From contig NZ_JBJYKD010000035.1 in NCBI RefSeq assembly GCF_049310025.1, positions 1-29,038 of the forward strand: DNA of 29,038 nucleotides, read 5' to 3'. The stretch is from JBJYKD01 sp049310025. GTDB taxonomy: Bacteria; Bacillota; Thermosediminibacteria; Thermosediminibacterales; Tepidanaerobacteraceae. Shown one piece after another: positions 9,113-16,719 of the stretch (positions within the stretch are counted from its first letter, which is position 1; every line of letters starts with the position of its first letter). The notes below the pieces were generated by a model. That model ran no database searches, was not told where the DNA came from, and saw only the letters and a list, made by a program, of their open reading frames with translations. A program made the translations under genes and the position numbers.

Positions 9113-9133
9113 CCCGGCGGCTTAAGCCCCGGG
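9113..9133 (-). promoter_or_regulatory. Intercistronic stem-loop between tupA and tupB
   Basis: A near-perfect inverted repeat lies in the 76-bp tupA-tupB gap: CCCGG (9113-9117) pairs with CCGGG (9129-9133), and the inner GGCTT/AAGCC pair extends the stem with one bulged base. There is no T-run after it on the minus strand, so it looks less like a terminator than an RNA-stabilising or partly attenuating hairpin. Such elements commonly raise the level of the binding protein relative to the permease. Confidence 0.55.
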
Positions 9134-9156
9134 TCGTCATCATTGCTTTTTGCGGT

Positions 9157-10113
9157 TTACTTACCAAGAGAACTTTCATCCTTGCCTGCGTCCGGGAAGA
9201 ACAACGGCTGACCAAATTTGTCTTTCCCAAATTCACCGATTATCTTCTGGGTTTCGGGGGCCACCATGAATTCTACAAAGGCTCTGGCCCCTTCGACGTT
9301 TATCATTCTGGCGGCGTTGGGGTTGTTCTTTTTTACATAATCGGGGTTTGCCTGCATCACATGGTAGATGTTGAGGAGAGAAGGATCGCCCTCTTTCAGT
9401 ATCTCAAGCTGCAGCCTGTCCTTTTTGGCAAGGTACGTGCCCCTGTCGGTCAGGGTATAACCTCCCTTTTCTGAAGCCACGTCCAGGGTGGCTCCCATGC
9501 CCTGGCCGGTAGACTGGTACCACCTGCCCTCTGGCTTTTCGATCCCCGCCTTTTTCCATATATCCAGTTCCTTCTTATGGGTGCCCGAGTCGTCGCCTCT
9601 GGAAATAAACAGTGCCTGCTTTTCCGCTATGGCTTTAAAGGCTTCCGCCGCGCCGGCGGCATTTTTGACCCCCACCGGGTCTTCCTTCGGCCCCACTATG
9701 ACGAAGTCGTTATGCATAACCAGCTGTCTGTTGATGACGGCGCCTTTTTCCTCCAATTCCTTTTCAGCCACGGGGGCGTGCACCAGCATTACGTCGGCGT
9801 CGCCCTTTTCTCCCATGGCCAGGGCCTGGCCCGTGCCTACGGCTATGGGCTTAACTTTGTATCCGGTTTTTTGTTCAAACAAGGGTAATAATACGTCCAG
9901 CAGGCCGGTGTCCTGGGTGCTGGTGGTGGTTGATAAAATGATCTCTCTGTTGTCGGGCTCCCGAGCGCTTTCCCGGCCCTGACCGCTTTGCTGCTGCTGC
10001 TCTTGTCCCCGGGGGAGTCCGGCTTTCCCGGAACCGCACCCCGTCAATATGAGACCAAAAATCAATAGAAATAGGGTGCCCGCGATGAACCACCTGTTCA
10101 GAAAGACTTTCAT
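9157..10113 (-). CDS. tupA: Tungstate-binding lipoprotein (ABC transporter substrate-binding protein)
   Basis: 318 residues, lipoprotein signal with lipobox LTGC (Cys26), then a Gln-rich linker to about residue 55. The TupA hallmark STTTSTQDTGLL (from 61) supplies the oxyanion-binding Thr/Ser loop, followed by GTGQALAMGEKGDADVMLVHAP, SRGDDSGTHKKE and the GMGATL / TLTDRGTYL segments, all characteristic of TupA rather than ModA. GGGAGG precedes the ATG by 10 bases. First gene of tupABC; likely supplies tungsten for aldehyde:ferredoxin oxidoreductase or formate dehydrogenase (known for the pathway, not seen in this window). Confidence 0.94.
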   Translation of the reverse strand: MKVFLNRWFIAGTLFLLIFGLILTGCGSGKAGLPRGQEQQQQSGQGRESAREPDNREIILSTTTSTQDTGLLDVLLPLFEQKTGYKVKPIAVGTGQALAMGEKGDADVMLVHAPVAEKELEEKGAVINRQLVMHNDFVIVGPKEDPVGVKNAAGAAEAFKAIAEKQALFISRGDDSGTHKKELDIWKKAGIEKPEGRWYQSTGQGMGATLDVASEKGGYTLTDRGTYLAKKDRLQLEILKEGDPSLLNIYHVMQANPDYVKKNNPNAARMINVEGARAFVEFMVAPETQKIIGEFGKDKFGQPLFFPDAGKDESSLGK

Positions 10114-10191
10114 GGATATTGAACCTCCCGTTTTTAATTTATTTTATTGTTTTAGTAGATAAAAACCTTCTATATAAGGGTTTAGAGCAAA

Positions 10192-10243
10192 ATTATAAAA
10201 AACCACGGTAGAAGCCTTGATTTGTATCAATGATTTAGATCGA
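10192..10243 (-). promoter_or_regulatory. Putative tupA promoter with FNR-type box
   Basis: 10217-10230 is TTGAT-TTGT-ATCAA, a perfect match to the FNR palindrome TTGAT-N4-ATCAA. A second, weaker copy with 8 of 10 consensus positions abuts it at 10230-10243. On the minus strand a TATAAT -10 element lies at 10197-10192, putting the perfect box near -39, close to class II activator geometry, with no good -35. The predicted start near 10185 leaves a ~70-nt leader before tupA. A further 6-bp inverted repeat, TATGCT/AGCATA (10244-10261), lies upstream. Confidence 0.5.
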
Positions 10244-10261
10244 TATGCTATTTTAAGCATA

Positions 10262-10544
10262 ATGCGGCTCTTAAAAAAACACCCTTACGAACAATATACA
10301 CAGCCGTCTTACAGGACGGCGGGTTTTATGGATTTGACGAAAAATAATCCCTGCAGTTAAATATTATTCTACCTCAATTTGTTTTTTCCTGCAGCTTTTT
10401 TTAATTTAAAATAAATTTGTCCTTAAAATTTGAGAAACAACAAGAAAAGAATAACATTTTTGAGAGATAATATAAATTAGCCTCAATTAAAGGGAGGTTT
10501 GTTAATCTTGTGTTTAAACAGGTGCTTTTGCGGATTCACCGACT
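10262..10544. other. Intergenic region between divergent tupA and the glycosyltransferase gene
   Basis: AT-rich, no convincing gene. 10303-10320 can form a GCCGTC/GACGGC hairpin followed on the plus strand by GGGTTTTAT; this might be a weak terminator or an old mobile-element end. At 10490-10497 there is a strong Shine-Dalgarno AAGGGAGG followed by possible TTG or GTG starts for 14-17-codon peptides. I could not assign a function. Confidence 0.4.
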
Positions 10545-10572
10545 TTGTATTTAAATTCTGAAGGTGTATAAT
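10544..10572 (+). promoter_or_regulatory. Probable promoter of the glycosyltransferase gene
   Basis: TATAAT at 10567-10572 is a consensus -10; the upstream hexamer TTGTAT, 16 bp away, is a weak -35. The predicted leader is about 33 nt and includes the GGGGGG ribosome site. Confidence 0.45.
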
Positions 10573-10611
10573 ATAAAATTGTGTGATTTTATATGTTTTT
10601 TGGGGGGATAA

Positions 10612-12027
10612 ATGGTGAGCACCCCGCAGATTATTTATTTGTTCACTGTAGGGTTATATCTTTTTTTCTTCATGCTGTTCCTGAGATACTTGCTCTGGAG
10701 GCAATATTCAAACAAAAAATACTGGTCCAGAAGAAGACCCCTGTCCGCCGAAGACCTGATGGAGCTTTCACAGAAAACCGGAAGGAAAATGCCCTTCTTC
10801 TCCATACTCGTCCCCGCCAGGGAGGAAGCCGATGTAATAGGCAGGACCATCGAAAATCTGGCCCGCCTGAATTACCCCCGCGACCTCTTTGAAATCCTGG
10901 TAATTACCGACGAGAAGGAACTCATTTCGGGAAAAAGCCGCACCACCCAGCAGGTGGTGGAGGAAAAGATAAGAGAATTTAAAGAAAGAAAAAATTGCCC
11001 CGTGTTAAGGCATGTAACGGTCCCCTATGACTTCGACGGCAATTTTGAAGGAGAATGCATGGGAAGGGCGGTGCCCTCCACGAAAGGAAGGGCGTTGAAC
11101 TACGGACTCTCCTTTATTGACAAAGGTTCCGACATATGCGGGTTTTATGACGCCGAAAGCCACCCGGAGAGGGATGTGCTTTTGTACATAGCCTACCGCT
11201 GGCTTCAATCCGGAGGCCGCCCCGGAATCTGGCAGGGGCCGGTATTTCAGGTAAGAAACTTCTTCTATCTGAGCCCCATAACGAAGATCGCCTCCCTCTA
11301 CCAGGCTCTGTCACACGAGTGGTACATGCCGGTCCTAATGAAAATGCTGCCATTCGTAGGGGGGACAAATCTGTTTATCGAGTCAAAACTACTGAAAAAA
11401 ATCAGGGGCTTTGACCATAAAGCACTAACGGAAGACCTGGAAATCGGGGTGAGAGCCTATCTTTCGGAAGGCGCCTGGCCGGAATACTTTCCATATATCA
11501 GCACCGAGCAGACTCCCGCCAATTACCGTTCGTTTTTCAGGCAGCGGCTGAGGTGGGCCGCAGGGCATATACAGGTGGTGGAAAAATTGAAAAACGCCAC
11601 CGGATATCCGACCCGCCGGAAAAACAAATTGATAAAAACCCTCCTGCTGAAGGGCGAAGTGGAATGGATCCTCTATCAGATAGCGGTGCTGGTGCCTCTA
11701 CTGGTTATATGGCTTTCATCCAGGGACTTATTGGACCCCTCCATACTGCCAAAGGGAGTTCATCTATTTTTAAGGTCACTGGTCTTTATATATTTCGGCT
11801 TCACCTACTTCCTGTATTTTCGCTATTACAGGTTTATGTTGAAGAAAAACCTAGCAAGTACAATTCTCGCATGCGCCGCTCTGCTTGTCCTCCCCGTGGC
11901 GGGATTTCTGCTGCCCCTGCCGTACACGGTGGCGCTGGTGCTCAGAGCCGTGAACAGCCAGCCCAAGGTGTGGGTTAAAACTCCTCGCACCCGGGAGATT
12001 GTCGACGTGAGTATCAAAAAGGCGTAA
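10612..12027 (+). CDS. Membrane glycosyltransferase, family 2 (processive type)
   Basis: 471 residues. An N-terminal membrane helix (8-27) leads into a cytoplasmic GT-A domain with the donor motif VPAREE, a D-A-E triad (180-182) serving as the metal-binding DxD equivalent, the catalytic-base motif TED (273-275) and Q-R-L-R-W (311-315), the acceptor motif of cellulose-, hyaluronan- and poly-GlcNAc-synthase-like enzymes. Three or four membrane spans follow from about 345 to 450. It probably transfers sugar from a nucleotide sugar to a membrane-associated glycan or lipid. No PilZ domain or exopolysaccharide partner genes are nearby, so the product is unknown. ATG is preceded by GGGGGGAT. Confidence 0.85.
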   Translation: MVSTPQIIYLFTVGLYLFFFMLFLRYLLWRQYSNKKYWSRRRPLSAEDLMELSQKTGRKMPFFSILVPAREEADVIGRTIENLARLNYPRDLFEILVITDEKELISGKSRTTQQVVEEKIREFKERKNCPVLRHVTVPYDFDGNFEGECMGRAVPSTKGRALNYGLSFIDKGSDICGFYDAESHPERDVLLYIAYRWLQSGGRPGIWQGPVFQVRNFFYLSPITKIASLYQALSHEWYMPVLMKMLPFVGGTNLFIESKLLKKIRGFDHKALTEDLEIGVRAYLSEGAWPEYFPYISTEQTPANYRSFFRQRLRWAAGHIQVVEKLKNATGYPTRRKNKLIKTLLLKGEVEWILYQIAVLVPLLVIWLSSRDLLDPSILPKGVHLFLRSLVFIYFGFTYFLYFRYYRFMLKKNLASTILACAALLVLPVAGFLLPLPYTVALVLRAVNSQPKVWVKTPRTREIVDVSIKKA

Positions 12028-12058
12028 TACCTTCCGCCCCTTATAAAAGCAGTGAAAG

Positions 12059-12130
12059 TCCGGCGGCAGCCGGAACCCTGGTGATGGAATCAAAAGCCCC
12101 CCGGGCTTCGGGCAATGCGGGGGGCTTTTT
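12059..12130. terminator. Bidirectional terminator between convergent genes
   Basis: AAAAGCCCCCC (12092-12102) pairs with GGGGGGCTTTT (12119-12129); a T-run follows on the plus strand and the complementary A-run gives one on the minus strand. It can end both the glycosyltransferase mRNA and the convergent saccharopine-dehydrogenase-like mRNA. Just before it, TCCGGC/GCCGGA with a GGCA loop (12059-12074) forms a second stem. Confidence 0.85.
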
Positions 12131-12163
12131 ACCTAATCAATAAAGTTATTTTTCAAAAGCCTA

Positions 12164-13294
12164 TTATGATATCGTCTCCTTATATATGACTCCCCGTTTT
12201 CTCAGTTCTTCCAGTAATATTTTGAACACTTCGTGATTCTGGCCCACAAACTCCGGCGGGCATACCCCTTTATGGGTAAACTGCCCTTTCGCCACCAGTC
12301 TTGCCATGATGGAGCAGGTAAAACCTGTGGTCCGGGCCATGGAAGTGGTATTGGTTCTCTCGTCAAAATAGTCCACCAGGTTATATGTATATTTTATCTC
12401 TCTTCCGTCCTTTTTCCCTTTGACGGTAACCCGCATGACAGTAAACTCTTTTTCCCCCTCTTTTAATTTCCACATGGGAAAAAGCAGCCTGGCGGTAAGA
12501 TCGATGGGCCTCACCTTTACGCCTCCAACTTCCACCGGCTCGGAGCCGAAAAACCCCGTTTCCCTGAGCATCCTCATCTTTTCCGCATGGCCGGGGTATC
12601 TTAGGGTCTTTTCCTTCATGTTGGGTATCTTCATTGTCTTAAGGAGTGTGCGCAGCCCGTCGGTATTAAAGGCTTCCAGGGTGCCTATGCCCGGAAAATC
12701 CACCAGTTCCACTTCGGAGAGAGCTTCTTTTTCAACAATCCTGCCGTTTTCCATTACCCTTGCGGGCCTTATGTACTCGTCTATGGTATCGAGGGGGGAA
12801 AAAACTATTCTGTACTCGTAGGGCCAGTATCTTTCTACCGGCAGGCCTCCCACAAGGATCTCGCAGCTTTCCGCCTCGTCCATAAGGCTTGCGGCATAGC
12901 CTGCCAGGATGTTGCTCATGCCCGGAGCAACACCGCAGTCTACCAGAACCGTAACCTCCTTCTGTTTCGCCAGGGAGTCCAATTGCATACTGTCTTCCGG
13001 AGCAAAGGAAATGTCGACGATGTTCTTCCCCGCTTCAATTACTTCTTTCAGCATGTTGTACCCCAAAAACCCCGGAACGGCCCCCACCGCCATATCGAAA
13101 TCCGACACGGCATCCCTTACAGCCCCGGGCTTTGAAAAATCCACGATTTCGCCCCTTACGGGCGCCTGCCGCAAAACACGGTCAATGGCTTCCCTGCTCC
13201 TATCGGCCACCGTCACTTCCAGGTTACCATCCGCGGCCAGGTCTTTTGCTATGACGCCGCCGACCAGACCGCAGCCGAGAACGATAATCTTCAT
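12164..13294 (-). CDS. Saccharopine dehydrogenase-like NAD(P)-dependent oxidoreductase
   Basis: 376 residues. An N-terminal Rossmann fold starts at residue 1 with GCGLVGG (7-13) and an acidic residue at the end of the second strand (VTVADRS). It continues with the conserved VDISFAPED and VDCGVAPGMSN segments, then a saccharopine-dehydrogenase-type C-terminal domain (WPYEYRIVFSPLDTIDEY). Family members act in lysine metabolism or on other amino-acid imine substrates; bacterial paralogues like this are mostly unassigned. AAAGGGGGC precedes ATG. Its own promoter lies at 13374-13402, so it is probably monocistronic. Confidence 0.85.
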   Translation of the reverse strand: MKIIVLGCGLVGGVIAKDLAADGNLEVTVADRSREAIDRVLRQAPVRGEIVDFSKPGAVRDAVSDFDMAVGAVPGFLGYNMLKEVIEAGKNIVDISFAPEDSMQLDSLAKQKEVTVLVDCGVAPGMSNILAGYAASLMDEAESCEILVGGLPVERYWPYEYRIVFSPLDTIDEYIRPARVMENGRIVEKEALSEVELVDFPGIGTLEAFNTDGLRTLLKTMKIPNMKEKTLRYPGHAEKMRMLRETGFFGSEPVEVGGVKVRPIDLTARLLFPMWKLKEGEKEFTVMRVTVKGKKDGREIKYTYNLVDYFDERTNTTSMARTTGFTCSIMARLVAKGQFTHKGVCPPEFVGQNHEVFKILLEELRKRGVIYKETIS

Positions 13295-13373
13295 AAAGAT
13301 GCCCCCTTTCCAATAAAAGATTATGAAACGGCTTATGATGCGGCCAAATTTTCAATTGATTTTTACTTATTAC

Positions 13374-13402
13374 TTTATATTATTTTCTATAAATTTATTC
13401 AA
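13374..13402 (-). promoter_or_regulatory. Promoter of the saccharopine dehydrogenase-like gene
   Basis: On the minus strand TTGAAT (13402-13397) and TATAAA (13379-13374) are separated by 17 bp. Transcription would begin near 13367, giving a leader of roughly 70 nt. Confidence 0.6.
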
Positions 13403-13441
13403 ATTCCTTCAATTCTAGAAAATATAAAGCTTAAAGCTATA

Positions 13442-13463
13442 GCCCCGGCCGCGAAGCCGGGGC
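13442..13463 (-). terminator. GC-rich hairpin after the MFS gene
   Basis: GCCCCGGC (13442-13449) and GCCGGGGC (13456-13463) form a perfect 8-bp stem with a six-base loop, 24 bp past the MFS stop codon. No U-tract follows on the minus strand, so termination efficiency is uncertain. Confidence 0.5.
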
Positions 13464-13486
13464 GCAATTACCTTACTTTACTTTGC

Positions 13487-14779
13487 TTAGTCAGGGCGTG
13501 GCTTTCGGGATTTAGAAATCAACGGAGCCGGTTTTGCCGGTAATTTATTTCCGGTGTCCTGCTCCGCCTGCCGGGCCTGTTCGTTTGAGAGAATCTTCTG
13601 CTGGTTAATAAACACTGCGGCGAGGATCAGCGCCAGCGCGGACGCGAGACACGCCAGCGACACAGTAAGCGGCACGCCGTAGTTTTCCGATAAACCGTAC
13701 AAAGGAGGCCCTATGGCCACGCCGAAAAACCTGAGGCTGCCGTAAAGGCAGGTTATAATGCCCCGCCTCTTGATGCTGCAGGAACCGGTGACCAGGGTGT
13801 TTACAGGAGTCATCACCAGCCCCACCCCGGCCCCCAGCAGGCAAATGGCCAAAAACAACGACCACATGCCGTTTAGCAGGATAAACAGTCCCTGTCCAGC
13901 CGCGATAAGCGACAGGCCGGAAACAACAAAAGCCTTCAGGCCTTTATCCCGCCTTTTTTCCAGCAAAAGCCCCAGGGAAAATGAGAGAGCCGCCATAATG
14001 AATACGGGTCCCGCCATCACCAGCCCCTTTTTGAAACCAAAGATATGAAACCGTTTTTCCAGGATATCCGAGTAGAGCGACAGTATGCCGAAAAGAGAGA
14101 ACAGCGCCACCATTCCTGCATAAAAGCTGCTCAGGAGGCCCGGGGCTTTTCTTCTAAATATATCCTTTACGGCGCTTACGTAGCTTTCTACCGGCTGTTT
14201 TTTGAATTCAGCCTTTTCCCTTACGAATATATAGAGGGCGATACCCGCAGGTATCGCCAGGACACCGTAGGCAAAAAAAGGAAAATACCACGCTATCATG
14301 GCGAGACTCGCCCCCAGGATGGGACTCGCCACTTTCCCCAGGCCGTTGGAAGCTTCCAAAAGCCCCAGGGCAAAAACCCGTTCCTGCGACTTAAAGATGT
14401 CCCCCGCCATGGCCATGGCCAGCTGATATGTCCCGCCTGCCCCGATGCCCTGTATTATCCTGCCTGCCAGGATGCCCCAGAAGGGATCTTTCAGGGCCGT
14501 GGAAGCAAGGCCCGCCGCTATTCCCCCCGCTCCGTAAAGTATTAAAGCCGGTGCCATCACCTTTTTACGCCCCACCTGGTCCGATAAAATTCCGGCGAAG
14601 GGTATGACCAGACCCGCCGGTACTGAGAAAGCGGTAATCAAAAGCCCTACCCGGAACTGGTTTACGCCCACCGCTTTTTTTATTTCCGGGAGAACCGGGA
14701 TAAGCATGGAATTGCCCAGCACCATGATAAAAGGCACGAGGCACAAAAACGCAAGTTGCAGTTTGGTATCCCGCTTCAA
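13487..14779 (-). CDS. MFS transporter, DHA1-like drug/metabolite efflux permease
   Basis: 430 residues and about 12 membrane spans in two six-helix halves. The loop 2-3 motif A reads GILSDQVGRKKVM, and motif C-like glycine-rich helix 5 (LGKVASPILGASLA) points to the drug:H+ antiporter family. The last ~35 residues are a polar tail (QARQAEQDTGNKLPAKPA). The start is TTG at 14779, since AGGAGA lies about nine bases upstream and the N-terminus then begins directly before TM1. Long inverted-repeat-rich leader upstream (14803-14976). Substrate unknown. Confidence 0.88.
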   Translation of the reverse strand: MKRDTKLQLAFLCLVPFIMVLGNSMLIPVLPEIKKAVGVNQFRVGLLITAFSVPAGLVIPFAGILSDQVGRKKVMAPALILYGAGGIAAGLASTALKDPFWGILAGRIIQGIGAGGTYQLAMAMAGDIFKSQERVFALGLLEASNGLGKVASPILGASLAMIAWYFPFFAYGVLAIPAGIALYIFVREKAEFKKQPVESYVSAVKDIFRRKAPGLLSSFYAGMVALFSLFGILSLYSDILEKRFHIFGFKKGLVMAGPVFIMAALSFSLGLLLEKRRDKGLKAFVVSGLSLIAAGQGLFILLNGMWSLFLAICLLGAGVGLVMTPVNTLVTGSCSIKRRGIITCLYGSLRFFGVAIGPPLYGLSENYGVPLTVSLACLASALALILAAVFINQQKILSNEQARQAEQDTGNKLPAKPAPLISKSRKPRPD

Positions 14780-14802
14780 TCACCACATCTCCTATATCGC
14801 CT

Positions 14803-15034
14803 GATGTTGATCTTGCCCGTAGTTTTCGGGTGTTTCAGGGATTTACGCCCGATAACATAACGGTCTAACTTTACGGTTTTTTGCGGCGTAATTTCACCCA
14901 TCGTTCTGGGATTGCGGTGAAAGGGAAACCCGTGATAACATGGGGCACCGCTCAACCTGCCCCGGTTTATCCGGGTAAAAATTAATCTGTATTTAGTATT
15001 TATATAAATTGTAACACTATACTCGCCTAAAATG
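14803..15034. other. Inverted-repeat-rich region between divergent MFS and kinase-fusion genes
   Basis: No convincing gene, but many possible stems: GCGGTG (14914-14919) with CACCGC (14946-14951); GGGGCA (14942-14947) with TGCCCC (14958-14963); CCCGG (14961-14965) with CCGGG (14971-14975); TTACGCC (14843-14849) with GGCGTAA (14885-14891). The first three overlap and exclude one another. GATAACAT occurs twice (14851 and 14934). It could be a structured leader of the MFS mRNA on the minus strand; I recognise no known riboswitch. Confidence 0.4.
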
Positions 15035-15083
15035 TTGCTATAAGAGGAAATATTATATAAAATAAACATGATGTTATGTTTAT
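15035..15083 (+). promoter_or_regulatory. Promoter and 22-bp palindromic operator of the kinase-fusion gene
   Basis: TTGCTA (15035-15040) and TAAAAT (15058-15063) with 17-bp spacing form a good sigma-A promoter. Arms ATAAACAT (15062-15069) and ATGTTTAT (15076-15083), separated by 6 bp, make a perfect inverted repeat over the predicted start site (~15070). The position suits a repressor operator; the cognate regulator is unknown. Confidence 0.6.
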
Positions 15084-15117
15084 CAAGCGGGTTTCTTCAC
15101 AATGGGAGGTTTAAACG

Positions 15118-16629
15118 GTGACAAAGGACGTAATGGGGGTTGTCGTTTCCATATTATTTGTCTTGGGTGTAATAATAATTTCGGAAGTCTTGAGAAAGGC
15201 CGGAGGATTTGGCAACGAGTTCACCAGAAAGTTTGTCCACATCGGGGTGTCCCACTGGTGGCTTGTGGCGATGTTACTCATAGATGATATAAAATACGCC
15301 CTTATACCTCCGGTTTTATTTGTGGCGGTAAATTATTATTCCCACAAGAAAAACATATTCAAGGGCATGGAGAGGGGCAAAGACAACTCGGACCTGGGAA
15401 CGGTGTATTTCCCCATCTCTTTGATTGTCCTAATCCTCCTGACATGGGATGGGGGTCTCTGGGGAAGAGGTTTTGAGTACCTGGGCCTTGCCGGGGCCCT
15501 CGCCATGGGATACGGCGACGGCCTGGCGGCGATCGCGGGCGTGAAATTCGGTAAATTGAAGTACAGGGTTTTCAAAAATGAGAAGAGCCTCGAAGGCTCA
15601 GTCGCCATGTTCGCTTTTTCTTTTGCCGCCATTGCCTTCGCTCTAAGCCTTTTTGCGGGATTTAACCCGTATGTCCTCAGGGCGAGTTTTGTGATAGCGC
15701 TTCTTGCCACAATTTCAGAAGCCTTTGCGCCCTATGGTACGGACAACCTTACCGTCCCTGTTGTAACCGCGCTGGCCTCCTACTACTTTTTACATATGAT
15801 CAAAGATTCGAACTTATTTATTTTCATTTACATGGCGGCGGTAGGTTTTGCCCTGAGCTTCTTGATCGCGAATGTCGCCTATCTGAAAAATTCTCTGACC
15901 CTTGACGGCTCCATAGGCGCCACGTTCCTGGGCACCATAATGTACGCCACATCGGGGATATTCGGGTCTTTTCTCATGATGGTCTTTTTTATATCATCCA
16001 GCCTTCTTTCCCATTTTAAAAAGAACATGAAGGAAAAGGTCGCCCGCCAGTTTGAAAAAACGGGGCGCAGGGACATATTCCAGGTTCTAGCCAACGGAGG
16101 GGTTGGACTCATCTATTCGGTGCTCTTCTATGTCACAAAAAATCCATCTTTTCTGGTGCTGCTGGGGATTTCGTTTGCAGCGGCCAATGCCGATACCTGG
16201 GCTACCGAACTCGGAATTTTGAACAAAAACCGGCCGATTTCGCTCAGGACCTTAAAAAGGGTAGAAAAAGGCACTTCGGGGGCGGTGAGCCTTTTTGGGA
16301 CCTTCGCCGCGCTGATGGGTGCCATGCTCATAGGCATATCTGCGGCAGCCGGATTAAAACTGATAAATTTCGGCAACCTGGCGTTCAGCTACGCTCAGAG
16401 CTTCCGAATGATAACGCTGGGGGGGTTCCTCGGATCTTTGCTCGATTCGCTGCTGGGAGCAACCCTGCAGGGCGTGTATTATTCGGAAGAAATGGAAGGG
16501 GAAACCGAAAAAAGGCTCTCCAACGGCAAACCAAACCCGCTCGTAAGGGGATTGAGTTTTGTGAACAACGATCTGGTCAACTTCCTCAGCATCGGTATTT
16601 CCAGCGCCCTGTTCGCGGGGATTATATAA
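15118..16629 (+). CDS. Phytol/dolichol-kinase-like - DUF92 (VTE6-like) fusion protein
   Basis: 503 residues, multi-spanning membrane protein. Residues 1 to about 228 match the CTP-dependent polyprenol/phytol kinase family (VTE5, SEC59, DGK1): FTRKFVHIG (35-43), GYGDGLAAIAG (131-141), KSLEGS (156-161) and DNLTVP (209-214). Residues about 240-503 are a complete DUF92/TMEM19 domain: NGGVG (326-330), ADTWATELG (358-366), GTSGAVSLFGT (385-395), GSLLDSLLGATLQG (439-452) and NDLVN (484-488). In plants VTE5 makes phytyl phosphate and the DUF92 protein VTE6 makes the diphosphate, so this polypeptide may convert a prenyl alcohol to its diphosphate in two steps. GTG start with GGGAGG eight bases upstream. 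Domain calls are firm; substrate is inference. Confidence 0.88.
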   Translation: MTKDVMGVVVSILFVLGVIIISEVLRKAGGFGNEFTRKFVHIGVSHWWLVAMLLIDDIKYALIPPVLFVAVNYYSHKKNIFKGMERGKDNSDLGTVYFPISLIVLILLTWDGGLWGRGFEYLGLAGALAMGYGDGLAAIAGVKFGKLKYRVFKNEKSLEGSVAMFAFSFAAIAFALSLFAGFNPYVLRASFVIALLATISEAFAPYGTDNLTVPVVTALASYYFLHMIKDSNLFIFIYMAAVGFALSFLIANVAYLKNSLTLDGSIGATFLGTIMYATSGIFGSFLMMVFFISSSLLSHFKKNMKEKVARQFEKTGRRDIFQVLANGGVGLIYSVLFYVTKNPSFLVLLGISFAAANADTWATELGILNKNRPISLRTLKRVEKGTSGAVSLFGTFAALMGAMLIGISAAAGLKLINFGNLAFSYAQSFRMITLGGFLGSLLDSLLGATLQGVYYSEEMEGETEKRLSNGKPNPLVRGLSFVNNDLVNFLSIGISSALFAGII

Positions 16630-16719
16630 GTTGATTTTATGTGAAATATCTTATGACAAGATGCATTAACCGTGCAAAATTCATAATGTTTATTAAGAAC
16701 AATATAAGGAGTGATCCCC

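Noticed and set aside
10303..10330. Hairpin followed by GGGTTTTAT as an IS200/IS605-type end
   Set aside because: No transposase, second end or target motif was seen; the hairpin alone is insufficient.
12040..12091. GTGAAAGTCCGG..., superficially like part of an FMN or cobalamin riboswitch
   Set aside because: It lies in the 3' untranslated region of the glycosyltransferase gene, lacks the remaining conserved helices, and no gene follows on that strand.
14776..15069. A 97-codon minus-strand frame upstream of the MFS gene
   Set aside because: No ribosome site, no family, overlaps the MFS start region, and its codons fall in inverted repeats and promoter sequence.
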